From assembly GCA_030374805.1 (NCBI GenBank), contig JARGSG010000148.1:1-62765 (forward strand): a DNA stretch of 62,765 bases, given 5' to 3'. The notes beneath the pieces were generated by a model. That model saw only the letters and a program-made list of their open reading frames with translations. It had not been told where the DNA came from and made no database searches. The number at the start of each line of letters is the position of its first letter. Position 1 is the first letter of the stretch. Source of the DNA: Gracilaria gracilis (taxonomy: Eukaryota; Rhodophyta; Florideophyceae; Gracilariales; Gracilariaceae). Below are positions 31,603 to 39,793 of this stretch, piece by piece. Position numbers and translations under genes: made by a program.

Positions 31603-32727
31603 ATGCCGCCCGCCGCGCCGCTGCTCGCGCTGCTCGCGCTGCTCGCGCTCGCGCGCGCGCACTCGCAAATGACGCAGCCGCAGTCCACGTCGCCAAACAC
31701 GTGCCGGCTCGGCGGCGAGCCGTCGTTCGGCGTGGACACCTGCCGCGGCCCGTGCGACCTGCGCGCCATCCACGCGCGCCGGCGGCGCGTGAACTTCTGG
31801 TCGCGCCAGCATCCGGCCGCCACGTACGCGCGCGGGCAGCGCGTACTCATCAAGTACGCGCGCAACAACCACAGCCCCGGCGGCTTTGTGCGGCTGTCGC
31901 TGGTGCCGCCGGCGCAAATGATGCGCCGCGCCGCGCACGAGCGCAACGCCTTCCACTACAGCTGCTGGGGCGCGCGGCCGGTGCGCGCCGCGCCCAACGA
32001 GCTGCGGCCGGACCGATTCGGCTTCTCCATGACGGGGTCGGACGGCGAGCAGCACGGCTTTGGAAAGGGCTACTACGTCACCACGGTGAGCATTCCGCCC
32101 GTGGTGCCGGACGGCGACTACGTGCTGGCGTGGGCGTGGTTCGGCGGCACGGGCGGCCGCCTCAGCAGCGGCACGTCGCCGCAGTACCCGTCGTCCTCCG
32201 GCTACTTTGGCGACTACTACAGCTGCGCGTTTGTGCGTATTCGCGGCGGCGCGTTTGCGCGCCAGTATGCGCCGCGCTTCGTCAACGATATGCGCCAGTT
32301 CTCCACCGCCGGCTGCATGTCGTCCACGGACCGTCTCGGACCGTGTGCGCGCGAGCCGTGCTACAAGAAGGCGTTCTTCCGTCGCCCCGCGCCGTTTGCC
32401 AACGGCCGTTCTCCGCCCGCGCTCACGGCCGCCAACTTTGGCGCGCGGCCGCCTGCGCGCCCTCGCCCGCCGCCGCCGCCGCCGCCGTCGGCGCCGCGCG
32501 TGGATTGGGCGGCGGCGTCGGCGGCGTGCCGCTGCTTGGCGGCGCGCCGCAACTGCGCTGTGTGGCAGGCAAAGGCTACGCGGTGGGCGTGTCGCGCTAG
32601 TGTGGATAATGGCGCGCAGTCGCGCCAGTGTAAGATGCTGTGCTGTGGCATGTGTTACCGCAATCGCAAGGCGCACTTGTGCTGGCATGGCAATGTGCGA
32701 CCGGTGTGTGGCTTGCGTCGCCGTTAG
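31603..32727 (+). CDS. LPMO-like secreted protein with C-terminal Cys-rich domain, 374 aa
   Basis: I start at the ATG at 31603, because the frame upstream is only GC-rich leader. Residues 1-19 form a signal peptide ending ALARA, which leaves His20 as the first mature residue, as needed for the copper histidine brace of lytic polysaccharide monooxygenases. A second His is in NNHSPGGFVRLSLVPP (His90), and ends of the fold such as YVLAWAWFGGTGG and YYSCAFVRIRGG fit the LPMO/chitin-binding beta-sandwich. A Pro-rich linker (about 285-305) leads to a Cys-dense C-terminal domain of about 70 residues (ACRCLAARRNC, CKMLCCGMCYRN). If active it would cut a crystalline wall polysaccharide outside the cell. 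The exact AA family is not decided. The gene is far more GC-rich than its neighbours. Confidence 0.75.
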   Translation: MPPAAPLLALLALLALARAHSQMTQPQSTSPNTCRLGGEPSFGVDTCRGPCDLRAIHARRRRVNFWSRQHPAATYARGQRVLIKYARNNHSPGGFVRLSLVPPAQMMRRAAHERNAFHYSCWGARPVRAAPNELRPDRFGFSMTGSDGEQHGFGKGYYVTTVSIPPVVPDGDYVLAWAWFGGTGGRLSSGTSPQYPSSSGYFGDYYSCAFVRIRGGAFARQYAPRFVNDMRQFSTAGCMSSTDRLGPCAREPCYKKAFFRRPAPFANGRSPPALTAANFGARPPARPRPPPPPPPSAPRVDWAAASAACRCLAARRNCAVWQAKATRWACRASVDNGAQSRQCKMLCCGMCYRNRKAHLCWHGNVRPVCGLRRR

Positions 32728-32737
32728 CTGCTTTAGC

Positions 32738-32747
32738 TTGTTGTTGA

Positions 32748-32778
<31 letters not shown>

Positions 32779-32794
32779 GCTGTTGCTGCCGTTG
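32738..32794 (+). repeat. (TTG)n microsatellite
   Basis: About 19 TTG units with a few changes lie just behind the TAG of the LPMO-like gene, in its probable 3' untranslated region. Confidence 0.9.
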
Positions 32795-32872
32795 TACAGA
32801 GCTCGGTACATGGGTAAATCTGTTGCTGTTGTGTGTGAGTGTGCCTAGTCATTGCCGAGTTGCCACCTCATA

Positions 32873-32909
32873 GTTTGAACTTCAAACTTTGAAGCTTCAA
32901 AGTTTGAAG
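32873..32909. repeat. Perfect 30-bp palindrome with overlapping 15-bp palindrome
   Basis: 32880-32894 (CTTCAAACTTTGAAG) is followed directly by its exact complement at 32895-32909, with no loop. GTTTGAACTTCAAAC at 32873-32887 is a second palindrome overlapping it. The centre GAAGCTTC (32891-32898) has the GAAnnTTC shape of a heat-shock element. Confidence 0.85.
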
Positions 32910-33039
32910 CCCGCCGTGTATTCCAATGAGCACAAAAAGCTAAAAGCGATCACCAAATTATTTCACTTTTTGTTGCCATTTTACATTTGAATTGCATGCG
33001 ATAATAGATAATATCCATGCACGGCGTTGGTAGGAACGT

Positions 33040-33059
33040 TACCGTTGGTACCGTTGGTA
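33040..33059 (+). promoter_or_regulatory. Tandem TACCGTTGG motifs upstream of the cyclase gene
   Basis: TACCGTTGGTACCGTTGGTA is a 9-bp unit repeated, and a third copy (TACCGTTGGTAA) lies at 33253-33264. CCGTTG fits the core of Myb-binding sites. They lie about 140-350 bases before the ATG at 33393. Regulation by a Myb factor is inferred only from the motif. Confidence 0.4.
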
Positions 33060-33392
33060 TACAGTAAAGCTACCTGTCGACACCGTTTGCACGCTTTCCT
33101 TGTGTCCGTTGCATTATCTAAGGTTACGCAACACCGTACTGATTCATCCAGCATGTTAGGATACGGAAAAGGTTCTTCTTCCGACCGTTTGATTGGCGCT
33201 TTTTGTCACAACCAATTCCACAGCCATCGCCGGCGGATAAACGGGAAAACGCTACCGTTGGTAACTTAAGGTTACGCTTTGTATCTCCAAACTAAGTTTG
33301 TGTTGTCTCCTCCTCAAAAGTCGGTCCGCTGCCAAATCGTCTAAACGAAAACGAACAGCGAGAGGTGAGCAGTGTGGTAGCAAGTTACCACC

Positions 33393-34391
33393 ATGCCCAA
33401 GTGTATACCGTTTCCAATGAACGCATCACTCTTGCTGCTGTTTGCGTTGGGTTTGATCTCCACAGCGCTTGCATCAGCAGACCTTTGCCCAAAGTTCGAG
33501 CGATCGAATGAGTGGACGCAATCGCAATGGGGCGCACACGATGAAATCGGAGCAGCAAACCGCATCACGCCACAGAGTGTACTGGCGGCATCAAAGCTCA
33601 TCAACACGGGAAACACGTACAACCTGGGCATCGTGATCGACGCAGACACGCCTGCGTTTGCTCCTCGTACATTGAGTATCACGCTGTTGCGACCGAACCA
33701 GTTTGACACCAGCGGAACCGGGCTGAATGGATTCAGCTTCAACGACGACATCATCATGGGCTGGCTCGGTATCGGCTCGCAGCTGGACGGGCTCGGTCAC
33801 GTTGGAATACGCGGTGTGCACTACAACGGCTTCAATGTCTCCAGCTTTCATACTCCGGCCGGTCTCACCAAGCTGGGGATCGAAAAGCTCCCGCCCCTGG
33901 TCACTCGCGGTGTGCTGTTAGACATGGCCGCTTTCTACGGCGAGCGCATCGTGCCGGAAGGCACGGCGTACAGCAGGCAGCACATCATAGCAGCCTCCAG
34001 GCAGCAAGGCGTTCGCATTCGCAGCGGTGACACGGTGCTGTTCCACTCGGGCTGGTTGAACCTGGTGGACGGACCGGAGCAGAATCGCACACGCTACATC
34101 AGCGCTGAGCCGGGGTTGGGCGTTTCCGGCGCTCGGTATCTGTCGGGAATCGGTGTGGTGGCCGTGGGTGCGGATACATGGGGCTTGGAGGCGGTGCCGT
34201 TCGAGGGCGGGGCGGCGTGCTTCTTTCCAGTTCACCAGATTCTGATGCCGCGGCACGGCATATTCATCCTGGAGAACATGGACACTCGACAAATGGTGAG
34301 CGACGGCGTTCGCGAGTTCATGTTTGTTCTGGGGGCCACTCGTCTGAGAGGAACCGCTCAAATGATGATCAATCCCACCGCCATTCACTGA
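33393..34391 (+). CDS. Secreted cyclase-family metal hydrolase (kynurenine formamidase-like)
   Basis: The cyclase family (Pfam Cyclase) includes metal-dependent hydrolases such as bacterial kynurenine formamidase. Residues 10-29 are a signal peptide (ASLLLLFALGLISTALASA). The family body begins with WGAHDEIGAANRITPQSVLAA. The metal-site motif is SQLDGLGHVG (D132, H136), matching the TQWDGLGH form of the family rather than HxGTHxDAPxH. VVAVGADTWGLEA and PVHQILMPRHGIFILENM are further conserved stretches, with H in VHQ and H in RHG. At 332 aa the length is normal. The substrate outside the cell is unknown. Poly(A)-like AATAAA occurs near 34602. The neighbours are unrelated, so no operon-like link exists. 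Confidence 0.82.
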   Translation: MPKCIPFPMNASLLLLFALGLISTALASADLCPKFERSNEWTQSQWGAHDEIGAANRITPQSVLAASKLINTGNTYNLGIVIDADTPAFAPRTLSITLLRPNQFDTSGTGLNGFSFNDDIIMGWLGIGSQLDGLGHVGIRGVHYNGFNVSSFHTPAGLTKLGIEKLPPLVTRGVLLDMAAFYGERIVPEGTAYSRQHIIAASRQQGVRIRSGDTVLFHSGWLNLVDGPEQNRTRYISAEPGLGVSGARYLSGIGVVAVGADTWGLEAVPFEGGAACFFPVHQILMPRHGIFILENMDTRQMVSDGVREFMFVLGATRLRGTAQMMINPTAIH

Positions 34392-34719
34392 ACGGCACTG
34401 CTCAACAATCTACACGTGTACAGATATAATTTGCTGAAAATTATTCTCAAATGTCACCAAACATTGATTCTCTAAGTACTTTCTTTGACTCTTGCACTGA
34501 TCTGATCTACCGCCATCAAAGCCAGTTATCATCACAGTGCTAATTCTCATACAGGACCACCCTCCCGTGTCATATTCAGTTCAATTGCTCTCCCTAGAAG
34601 AGAAATAAATTATGATTCTGCACACATCAAGTACTTATCTCAAGCTGGACTTATTCCATATCAGCGTGGCATCAGAACATAAAACATATACAAGCTCAAT
34701 TCCAGTCTGAGAATATGGG

Positions 34720-34727
34720 ATAAAAGG
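34720..34727 (+). promoter_or_regulatory. TATA-like box of the zinc-finger gene
   Basis: ATAAAAGG lies 108 bases before the ATG at 34828. Two other host genes (42497 and 44907) have TATAAAA about 90-102 bases before the ATG. Confidence 0.45.
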
Positions 34728-34827
34728 CAGGTCTTCTGAGCCGTTCTGAAAACTGCTCCTTAGGAACATCACAAACTGACAACACCATACCCACCCATCA
34801 CTCCCGCAGCCGCCTATTTTCACCCAT

Positions 34828-35331
34828 ATGAATTCGGAATTCACACATTTCTTCGCAGCTTCAAGCGGTAGCAAAAGAAAGCGGACGCACCAAGATGAAC
34901 AGTCTCGAAAGCGTACAAACATGAATGAGTGTGCATCTCGTTCAATTCAAACTCCGCACAATGATGGCAATCAAATATTCTCTGGCCGAACGCAGGGAAG
35001 CGCATCGCATACTCCTCGCAGTGGGCGTCATTCAGCTAAGGTGCAAAGTTCTTTTGTCAGGGAGCTGTGTCCAATTTGTCAGGCATGGGTTTCGCAGAGA
35101 TTCATGAACACTCATATCAAGCGATGCAGAGAGTTCAAATGCACTTCTTCTGGTTGCTCGTACACGACGTTCTTCAGCTCTAATTTCAAGAAGCATGAGC
35201 AGAAACACAAAGCGAAGCACTTTGAATGTGAAGGATGCGGCGATAAGTTCAAAAGTAGTAGCTACTTGAAGCGCCATCGGGAAAAATCTTGCAGAGAAAC
35301 TCGCAAGCTGTTTAAACTTTTCAACGAATGA
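34828..35331 (+). CDS. C2H2/C2HC zinc-finger protein, 167 aa
   Basis: This is probably a DNA- or RNA-binding nuclear protein. Residues 1-75 are Ser-rich and disordered with a basic KRKR at 16-19 that may be a nuclear signal. Three zinc fingers follow: C81-C84-H96-C100 (C2HC type), C105-C110-H123-H127 (classical spacing with a 4-residue knuckle) and C134-C137-H150-C155 (C2HC). The last residues KLFKLFNE end just after finger 3. Replacement of the final His by Cys in fingers 1 and 3 still allows zinc binding. The gene is intact and single-exon. Target sequence unknown. Confidence 0.8.
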   Translation: MNSEFTHFFAASSGSKRKRTHQDEQSRKRTNMNECASRSIQTPHNDGNQIFSGRTQGSASHTPRSGRHSAKVQSSFVRELCPICQAWVSQRFMNTHIKRCREFKCTSSGCSYTTFFSSNFKKHEQKHKAKHFECEGCGDKFKSSSYLKRHREKSCRETRKLFKLFNE

Positions 35332-35515
35332 GTGATGCTCCTTTCTGAACGTTTCGCCACTATTGCGAAGAGAAGCAAGAAGACAATTAGAGAGTAGGAT
35401 ATGACTGTCATAAATGTTTTCGGTATTCTGTTTATCTTTTTGTGTAAACAACGGTTGTGTAAGCCAGCGAGAAGGCGCGCTTTGAATAACCTAGAAATGG
35501 TTGACTAATAATCAG

Positions 35516-36335
35516 AGCTTCGAGAAACAAGCTTCTTGTAAGAAATGGTCGCAAAGCTCTTTGATAACCAGATGAGATTTTCTTTCACTTGTTAGGTTTT
35601 GGAATGTTATTAGATATATGTTTGGTTAGAAATTGTAATTGGGAAAAGTCTTTTGAAATATAAATAAAAGAGATCTTTGTGGTTTAGTGAGGGTCGTAAA
35701 TTTGACTACCTATTTACATGGTTGGAAGTCTCAAAAAAATAGTCACTTCTAAGAATTAAGTTTATTTGAGCGTTCTGTACTGTCTTATTCAAGGTATTGG
35801 TAGTTTAGGACAATAATTAGGTCTCTTTAAAACCACATTGGCACTAAACCAAGGGCTACAAATCGGTAGCAAAAAGGTTTTAACCTCTGTTTTACAGATA
35901 ACGTATAAACGACGGTACCAAATAATTGGTAAGAAGGGTAGAAAAACATTGTAGAAGGTTGTTATGAAGAAAAGCAATTTTAGGAGTCAACATGATTGCA
36001 AATCCAGAATGGGGGAACTATGGACGTTTTTTTTCTTAGAAATTTTATTTGTTGGCAGTGGAATGATCCCAACAAATGATCTGTCCAGAAAGGCAACAAA
36101 ATGCGCCGTGTGACACGGCGCATTTGTAGGGGTGAAAATGCTGCTCAATGACCCTGTTTTTGAAACAGCTGTAAGCATTCTATGTATAAGCGGTAGATTT
36201 GGCAGCTACGCCAATTTTGAAAGAGATTACCAAAAATATGCAGATTACTAGTTTTCCTGCAGATTTTGACTGAGCAATCTAGACTTTAGCTCAAAACACA
36301 TAGCTTTGTGTTCCTAGTAGGAGCTTTGCGATTTG
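35516..36335. mobile_element. AT-rich inverted-repeat element (MITE-like), copy 1
   Basis: The left end holds AGAGCTTCGAGAAACAAGCTTC and TCGCAAAGCTC; the right end holds GGAGCTTTGCGATTTGCG, the complement. Copy 2 at about 53166-53850 has AGCAAGCTTCTCG, TTCGCAAAGCTC and ACTTTGCGATAAG. Both share the hairpin at 36104 / 53609 and the phrase AGCATTCTATGTATAAGCG or AAGTATTCTATGTATAAGCG after it. There is no coding capacity. Confidence 0.6.
36100..36126. repeat. 27-bp near-perfect palindrome inside the AT-rich element
   Basis: AAATGCGCCGTGT, one G, then ACACGGCGCATTT is a perfect 13-bp inverted repeat around one base. Copy 2 (about 53611-53637) differs by one base in the right arm (GGTGCAT). A GC-rich arm in AT-rich surroundings, kept in both copies, suggests constraint or recent spread. 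Confidence 0.75.
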
Positions 36336-37445
36336 CGATAATCTTAATTAATAATTAATAATCTAAAAAAGTTTTCCAGAAATAATTTTGATTTTGGCGA
36401 TTCTTGCACCGAATGGATTTCAATATTTTCTTGAGCGCATTTTGGTGGAATGTGGGGTCACAAATATGCCGACGAAACATCGTCATCTCCGCATCTGCCG
36501 CAGCACTACGTCGCTCAACATATCATATGTGTTGACGACAGATAATGATGATTTCATCATTATTGTTGCATTACTCATTGCACGCAAAAGTTGTTCATGC
36601 AATGCTGAAAATGCACGATACACGCCAGCATCGTTCGCGTTGCGGCTCAGCTTGCAGTCTTTGACCTTCTCTTCCCTGCAACCATCTTAGAGTTATGCGA
36701 ATGCACCGATCAAGCGGCTTGTATCTACTATCTACGATATAAGACTAATAAGACGCCTGCAAACGGAACTGCTTGTCGTTTGGAGAGGCTTTGGTTGTCG
36801 ACTGCTCTTTCGTACAAACTGCTCACGCACTTGCACACATGGTGACAAAAAGGTGTGGACGGAGTGAGGTCGCACATTGCAATCACACAAACACATTTGC
36901 AGATGGAGCAGCCAATGCTTTTTACAAGCAAATTTTAATGAGAATAATAAACACGCATGGACAAAAAAAGTGCAAGTCCGTTCTGCAAAAATTGTGTACG
37001 ATTTTGTTTTTCAGGAGTCTCCCCATCCTTCACAGTGGATCCGTGGGCGCTGCCATGTGCATTCTAGTACACAACATGTATACAGCGTGTACTTTTGCTA
37101 TTACATCGCGTTGCAATTCGGAATGGTGCCTTCAAAATTCTAAAGTACTGCAACGTTTGACGGGCAGTGTCACGCAAGTTTGTCGCAGATGATCCCCGTC
37201 GAATCATATGTCGCAAAACAAGTAGCATCTGAAGTTGTACAGTGGTTCCGCTTTCTTGACGCCAAGTCCTGTGTCTACCCGCTACTTACACCAGAACACA
37301 AGTTCAGTCACACCTTTTTTGTCAGCTAGCATATTAACAGCTTGTGTTTATGACACACTCTCCAGCTGCACGGTGACACTGTTGATTCATAGCTCGTTGA
37401 ATCGTTGAACTCAAGTCTCCATCCCGACTTTTCTCCTTTCACAAC

Positions 37446-38210
37446 ATGGATCAGAACAAAATTTCAATACGCTCCCTAATACGTAAACCAGAACACGGGT
37501 TGGGAGAGAAAGATGGCGGGGATGAACACGGGAAACGTAACGACAACTCTGGATGTCAGAGCGCTGATAAACATCGAGGAACGGAGAAGTACACACTAGA
37601 AGACGTCAATCATATGCTTGATCTTGTAGCGCAGTACAAACCGATTAACAACAATCAGTGGGCTCAAATAGCTTCCAAATATGCCACCTACGCACGCTTG
37701 AAGTGTAGGCCCCGTCGCACTATCAACAGTTTGAAGTATACGTTTGATCAACTTCTTTTCACCCCGAACCATATCGCAGATCTTTCATGTCCTCCCCAAG
37801 TCAGAAGGGCAAAGCAAATCAACAACATGGTGCTGGGAGGCCTACACGTGCAAGTGTGCAACAGCAACCTCCATCAGTATGAGAAGCCCAACTGCCCGTG
37901 CATTGAACCACGGAAGGCGAATCAGCCTAGTCGGCCGAAGGGCGTTCCGGTGCCTATAGCTACTGCATGGAGGAAGAGAAGAGCTCGAAGTATGAGCGTG
38001 CTCAACTCCAAACAAGTGCAGTTGGCACTTTTGAACAGCGTGCATGAGATTTCTAACTGCATGAAGAGGGTAGCCGAAGCGCAGCTCCGCAGTATAGCCA
38101 AAGCACAAGCTAATGAAAACCAGTTGAAAACCCTGATTGAGAAAACGGTGGAACAGACTGTGCGTCGTCTTCTGCAGCGCAACAACAATAAGGATCCAAG
38201 TAAATCTTAG
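37446..38210 (+). CDS. Myb/SANT-like DNA-binding protein, 254 aa, probably Harbinger-derived
   Basis: Residues 47-105 (EKYTLEDVNHMLDLVAQYKPIN, NNQWAQIASKYATYARLKCR, TINSLKYTFDQLL) follow the Myb/SANT-like pattern found in accessory proteins of PIF/Harbinger elements and in the DUF6818-type proteins of oomycetes and other protists: a first helix with a Tyr, a central Trp and a last helix with KYTFDQL. The N-terminus is disordered and charged. Residues 160-180 are basic (WRKRRARSMS), and 190-245 form a long helix, likely a coiled coil. Remnants of a Harbinger transposase lie downstream at 39180-39430, so the two were probably one element. It could also have become a host gene, since it is intact while the partner is not. 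Confidence 0.62.
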   Translation: MDQNKISIRSLIRKPEHGLGEKDGGDEHGKRNDNSGCQSADKHRGTEKYTLEDVNHMLDLVAQYKPINNNQWAQIASKYATYARLKCRPRRTINSLKYTFDQLLFTPNHIADLSCPPQVRRAKQINNMVLGGLHVQVCNSNLHQYEKPNCPCIEPRKANQPSRPKGVPVPIATAWRKRRARSMSVLNSKQVQLALLNSVHEISNCMKRVAEAQLRSIAKAQANENQLKTLIEKTVEQTVRRLLQRNNNKDPSKS

Positions 38211-38639
38211 ATCTCTTTTTCTTCTTACAAATGCTTTTTATCTTGTAAACACATGTCAACTCGGTAATACGGGTTCTGGGTTGTTTCAACCTGTAAGATC
38301 TGGGTTACACGCCTTGCCGTCTTTTTCTCGTAGCAGGGCTTCTGTGTTTTGATAGAGAAGCCCTTCCTTTTTCTCAGCCTGATCTACACTAATTCAACCT
38401 TTTATCTAATCTTTACCTTCTACGTAGTTCAGCAGGCACACGTATTGGATCCATCGTGTGCTCCCAACTTGTACAGCAATGACATGAATTGAATTTGCAA
38501 ACTAAGCAACCAATCTAAATGTTTCGAAAAGTACGTGTAGTTTACAACTTACCGAGGGGTTTTTATCAAAGAGGAAGGTAATATGTACCGAAGGTATTGA
38601 AGGTAAGAGAGCAGGTTAACCCTTGTAGAGCCAGAGTCG

Positions 38640-39590
38640 CCAGGTCTGGTCTCTGGGCGCGTTTGGTCGTTAATCTATGACGCTCCAGTCCGATTGCAGA
38701 TCGGTTTGGATCGGACATCAAACGTCGTGCGTATCATTTGTCTCTTGGACTTTGTCCGCACCCCCATCTAGCTTCTAGGATCGGTGATGTCCTGGTTGGG
38801 ACACACTGACACATTAATCGACAAAGGTTTACACCTTAGGTCTGAGCAGAACGCCCTGGGCTCATGTCTGTTCAGAATCCCACACTTGCTAAGCTCTTGT
38901 TCATGCCGGTACACGGTAGTGACTGTCGAACGTGGTCCGAGTGGCCTCCGTTTCGAACAAACTTCTGTCGTTTTCAACTGGAGACAAAGAAATTCTTGAA
39001 GGAACATGGATCTGTTGGGCACAAAGCCGTAGCTATTGAAACAACAATCACACATATTCGATTGACTTTTGTGACCTGCAACTGTTCAAAGTGAGGCCCA
39101 TGAGCTACGATGATGCTAGTGAGAATGTCTTTCGAGATGCATGCCTTTTGGTAAGTGAAGCGCTACAGAAAAAGTAGGATCCATACGTTGTGAAGATGGT
39201 TGAACGCACTCAAGAATGCGAGAGCTAATCTATTGCAGAACACGTTCTGCATGTGGCAAAAGAGATTTGAACACTTTTGAGCATTGGTGCATTACCAGAA
39301 AGCAGCGGTAGAACACGGGAGCATTGAACGCTTGAAGAAGAGCCTTGATATGCTTTTTGGGGACGGACAGGCCGATGAAAATCTGTCAAGAGCGATCATC
39401 CTTCTGCACAACTTCATGACAACCCTTTGTTTCTTGGCGCTCCATCCACCTGAATTTGAAGAAAGCAGGAAAAGAACAAACCAATGGTGTGGTGCTTCCA
39501 AAATGCGAGAAACTGATGCTGACACTTTGGGATTTTTGGAAGTTCAAATACATGAACTGCACGCCCTGTGTCACAAGAGAGCATAGCGCC
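38640..39590 (+). pseudogene. Decayed PIF/Harbinger-like transposase
   Basis: Only the C-terminal pattern is readable. At about 39205-39275 NLLQNTFCMWQKRFEHF resembles the ENTFGxLKxRF block, and SRAIILLHNFMTTLCF (39390-39430) resembles the terminal ...LHNF block of DDE_Tnp_4 transposases. Upstream (38780-39090) frames change repeatedly. It follows the Myb/SANT-like gene at 37446, as in a two-gene Harbinger element. Confidence 0.5.
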
Positions 39591-39680
39591 AATAGCTCGA
39601 CCGTTTTCTAACAGGGATAATGTCCATGAAGTTGAGAATATGTGCACATTGCTAGGAACATGCTTCGCAACGAATGCAGG

Positions 39681-39762
39681 ACGGCGTGAGCGAAGGGTGT
39701 CTTCAATGATGCAGCGGTTGGACGGCGTGAGCGAAGGGTGTCGTCAATGATGCAGCGGTTGG
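39681..39762 (+). repeat. 41-bp tandem duplication
   Basis: ACGGCGTGAGCGAAGGGTGT... at 39681-39721 is repeated at 39722-39762 with one difference (CTTC to CGTC). As 41 is not a multiple of three, it would break any frame running through it. Confidence 0.9.
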
Positions 39763-39793
39763 TCTTTTACTGCAACGGGGGAAATCGCAACTT

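Larger units (their letters stand above)
35332..37445. other. AT-rich stretch with an inverted-repeat element and no gene
   Basis: 35516-36335 is the element described separately. 36388-37192 has open frames on both strands (for example 36773-37192, + 139 aa) with no recognised feature. The Cys/His content is protein-like but no frame is clearly favoured. Confidence 0.35.

Noticed and set aside
31393..32811. Minus-strand ORF of 472 codons and a + strand ORF of 374 codons (31476-32600) over the LPMO-like gene
   Set aside because: They are shadows of a very GC-rich gene: Arg/Ala/Pro-dominated with no domain, while the frame from 31603 has a signal peptide and LPMO motifs.
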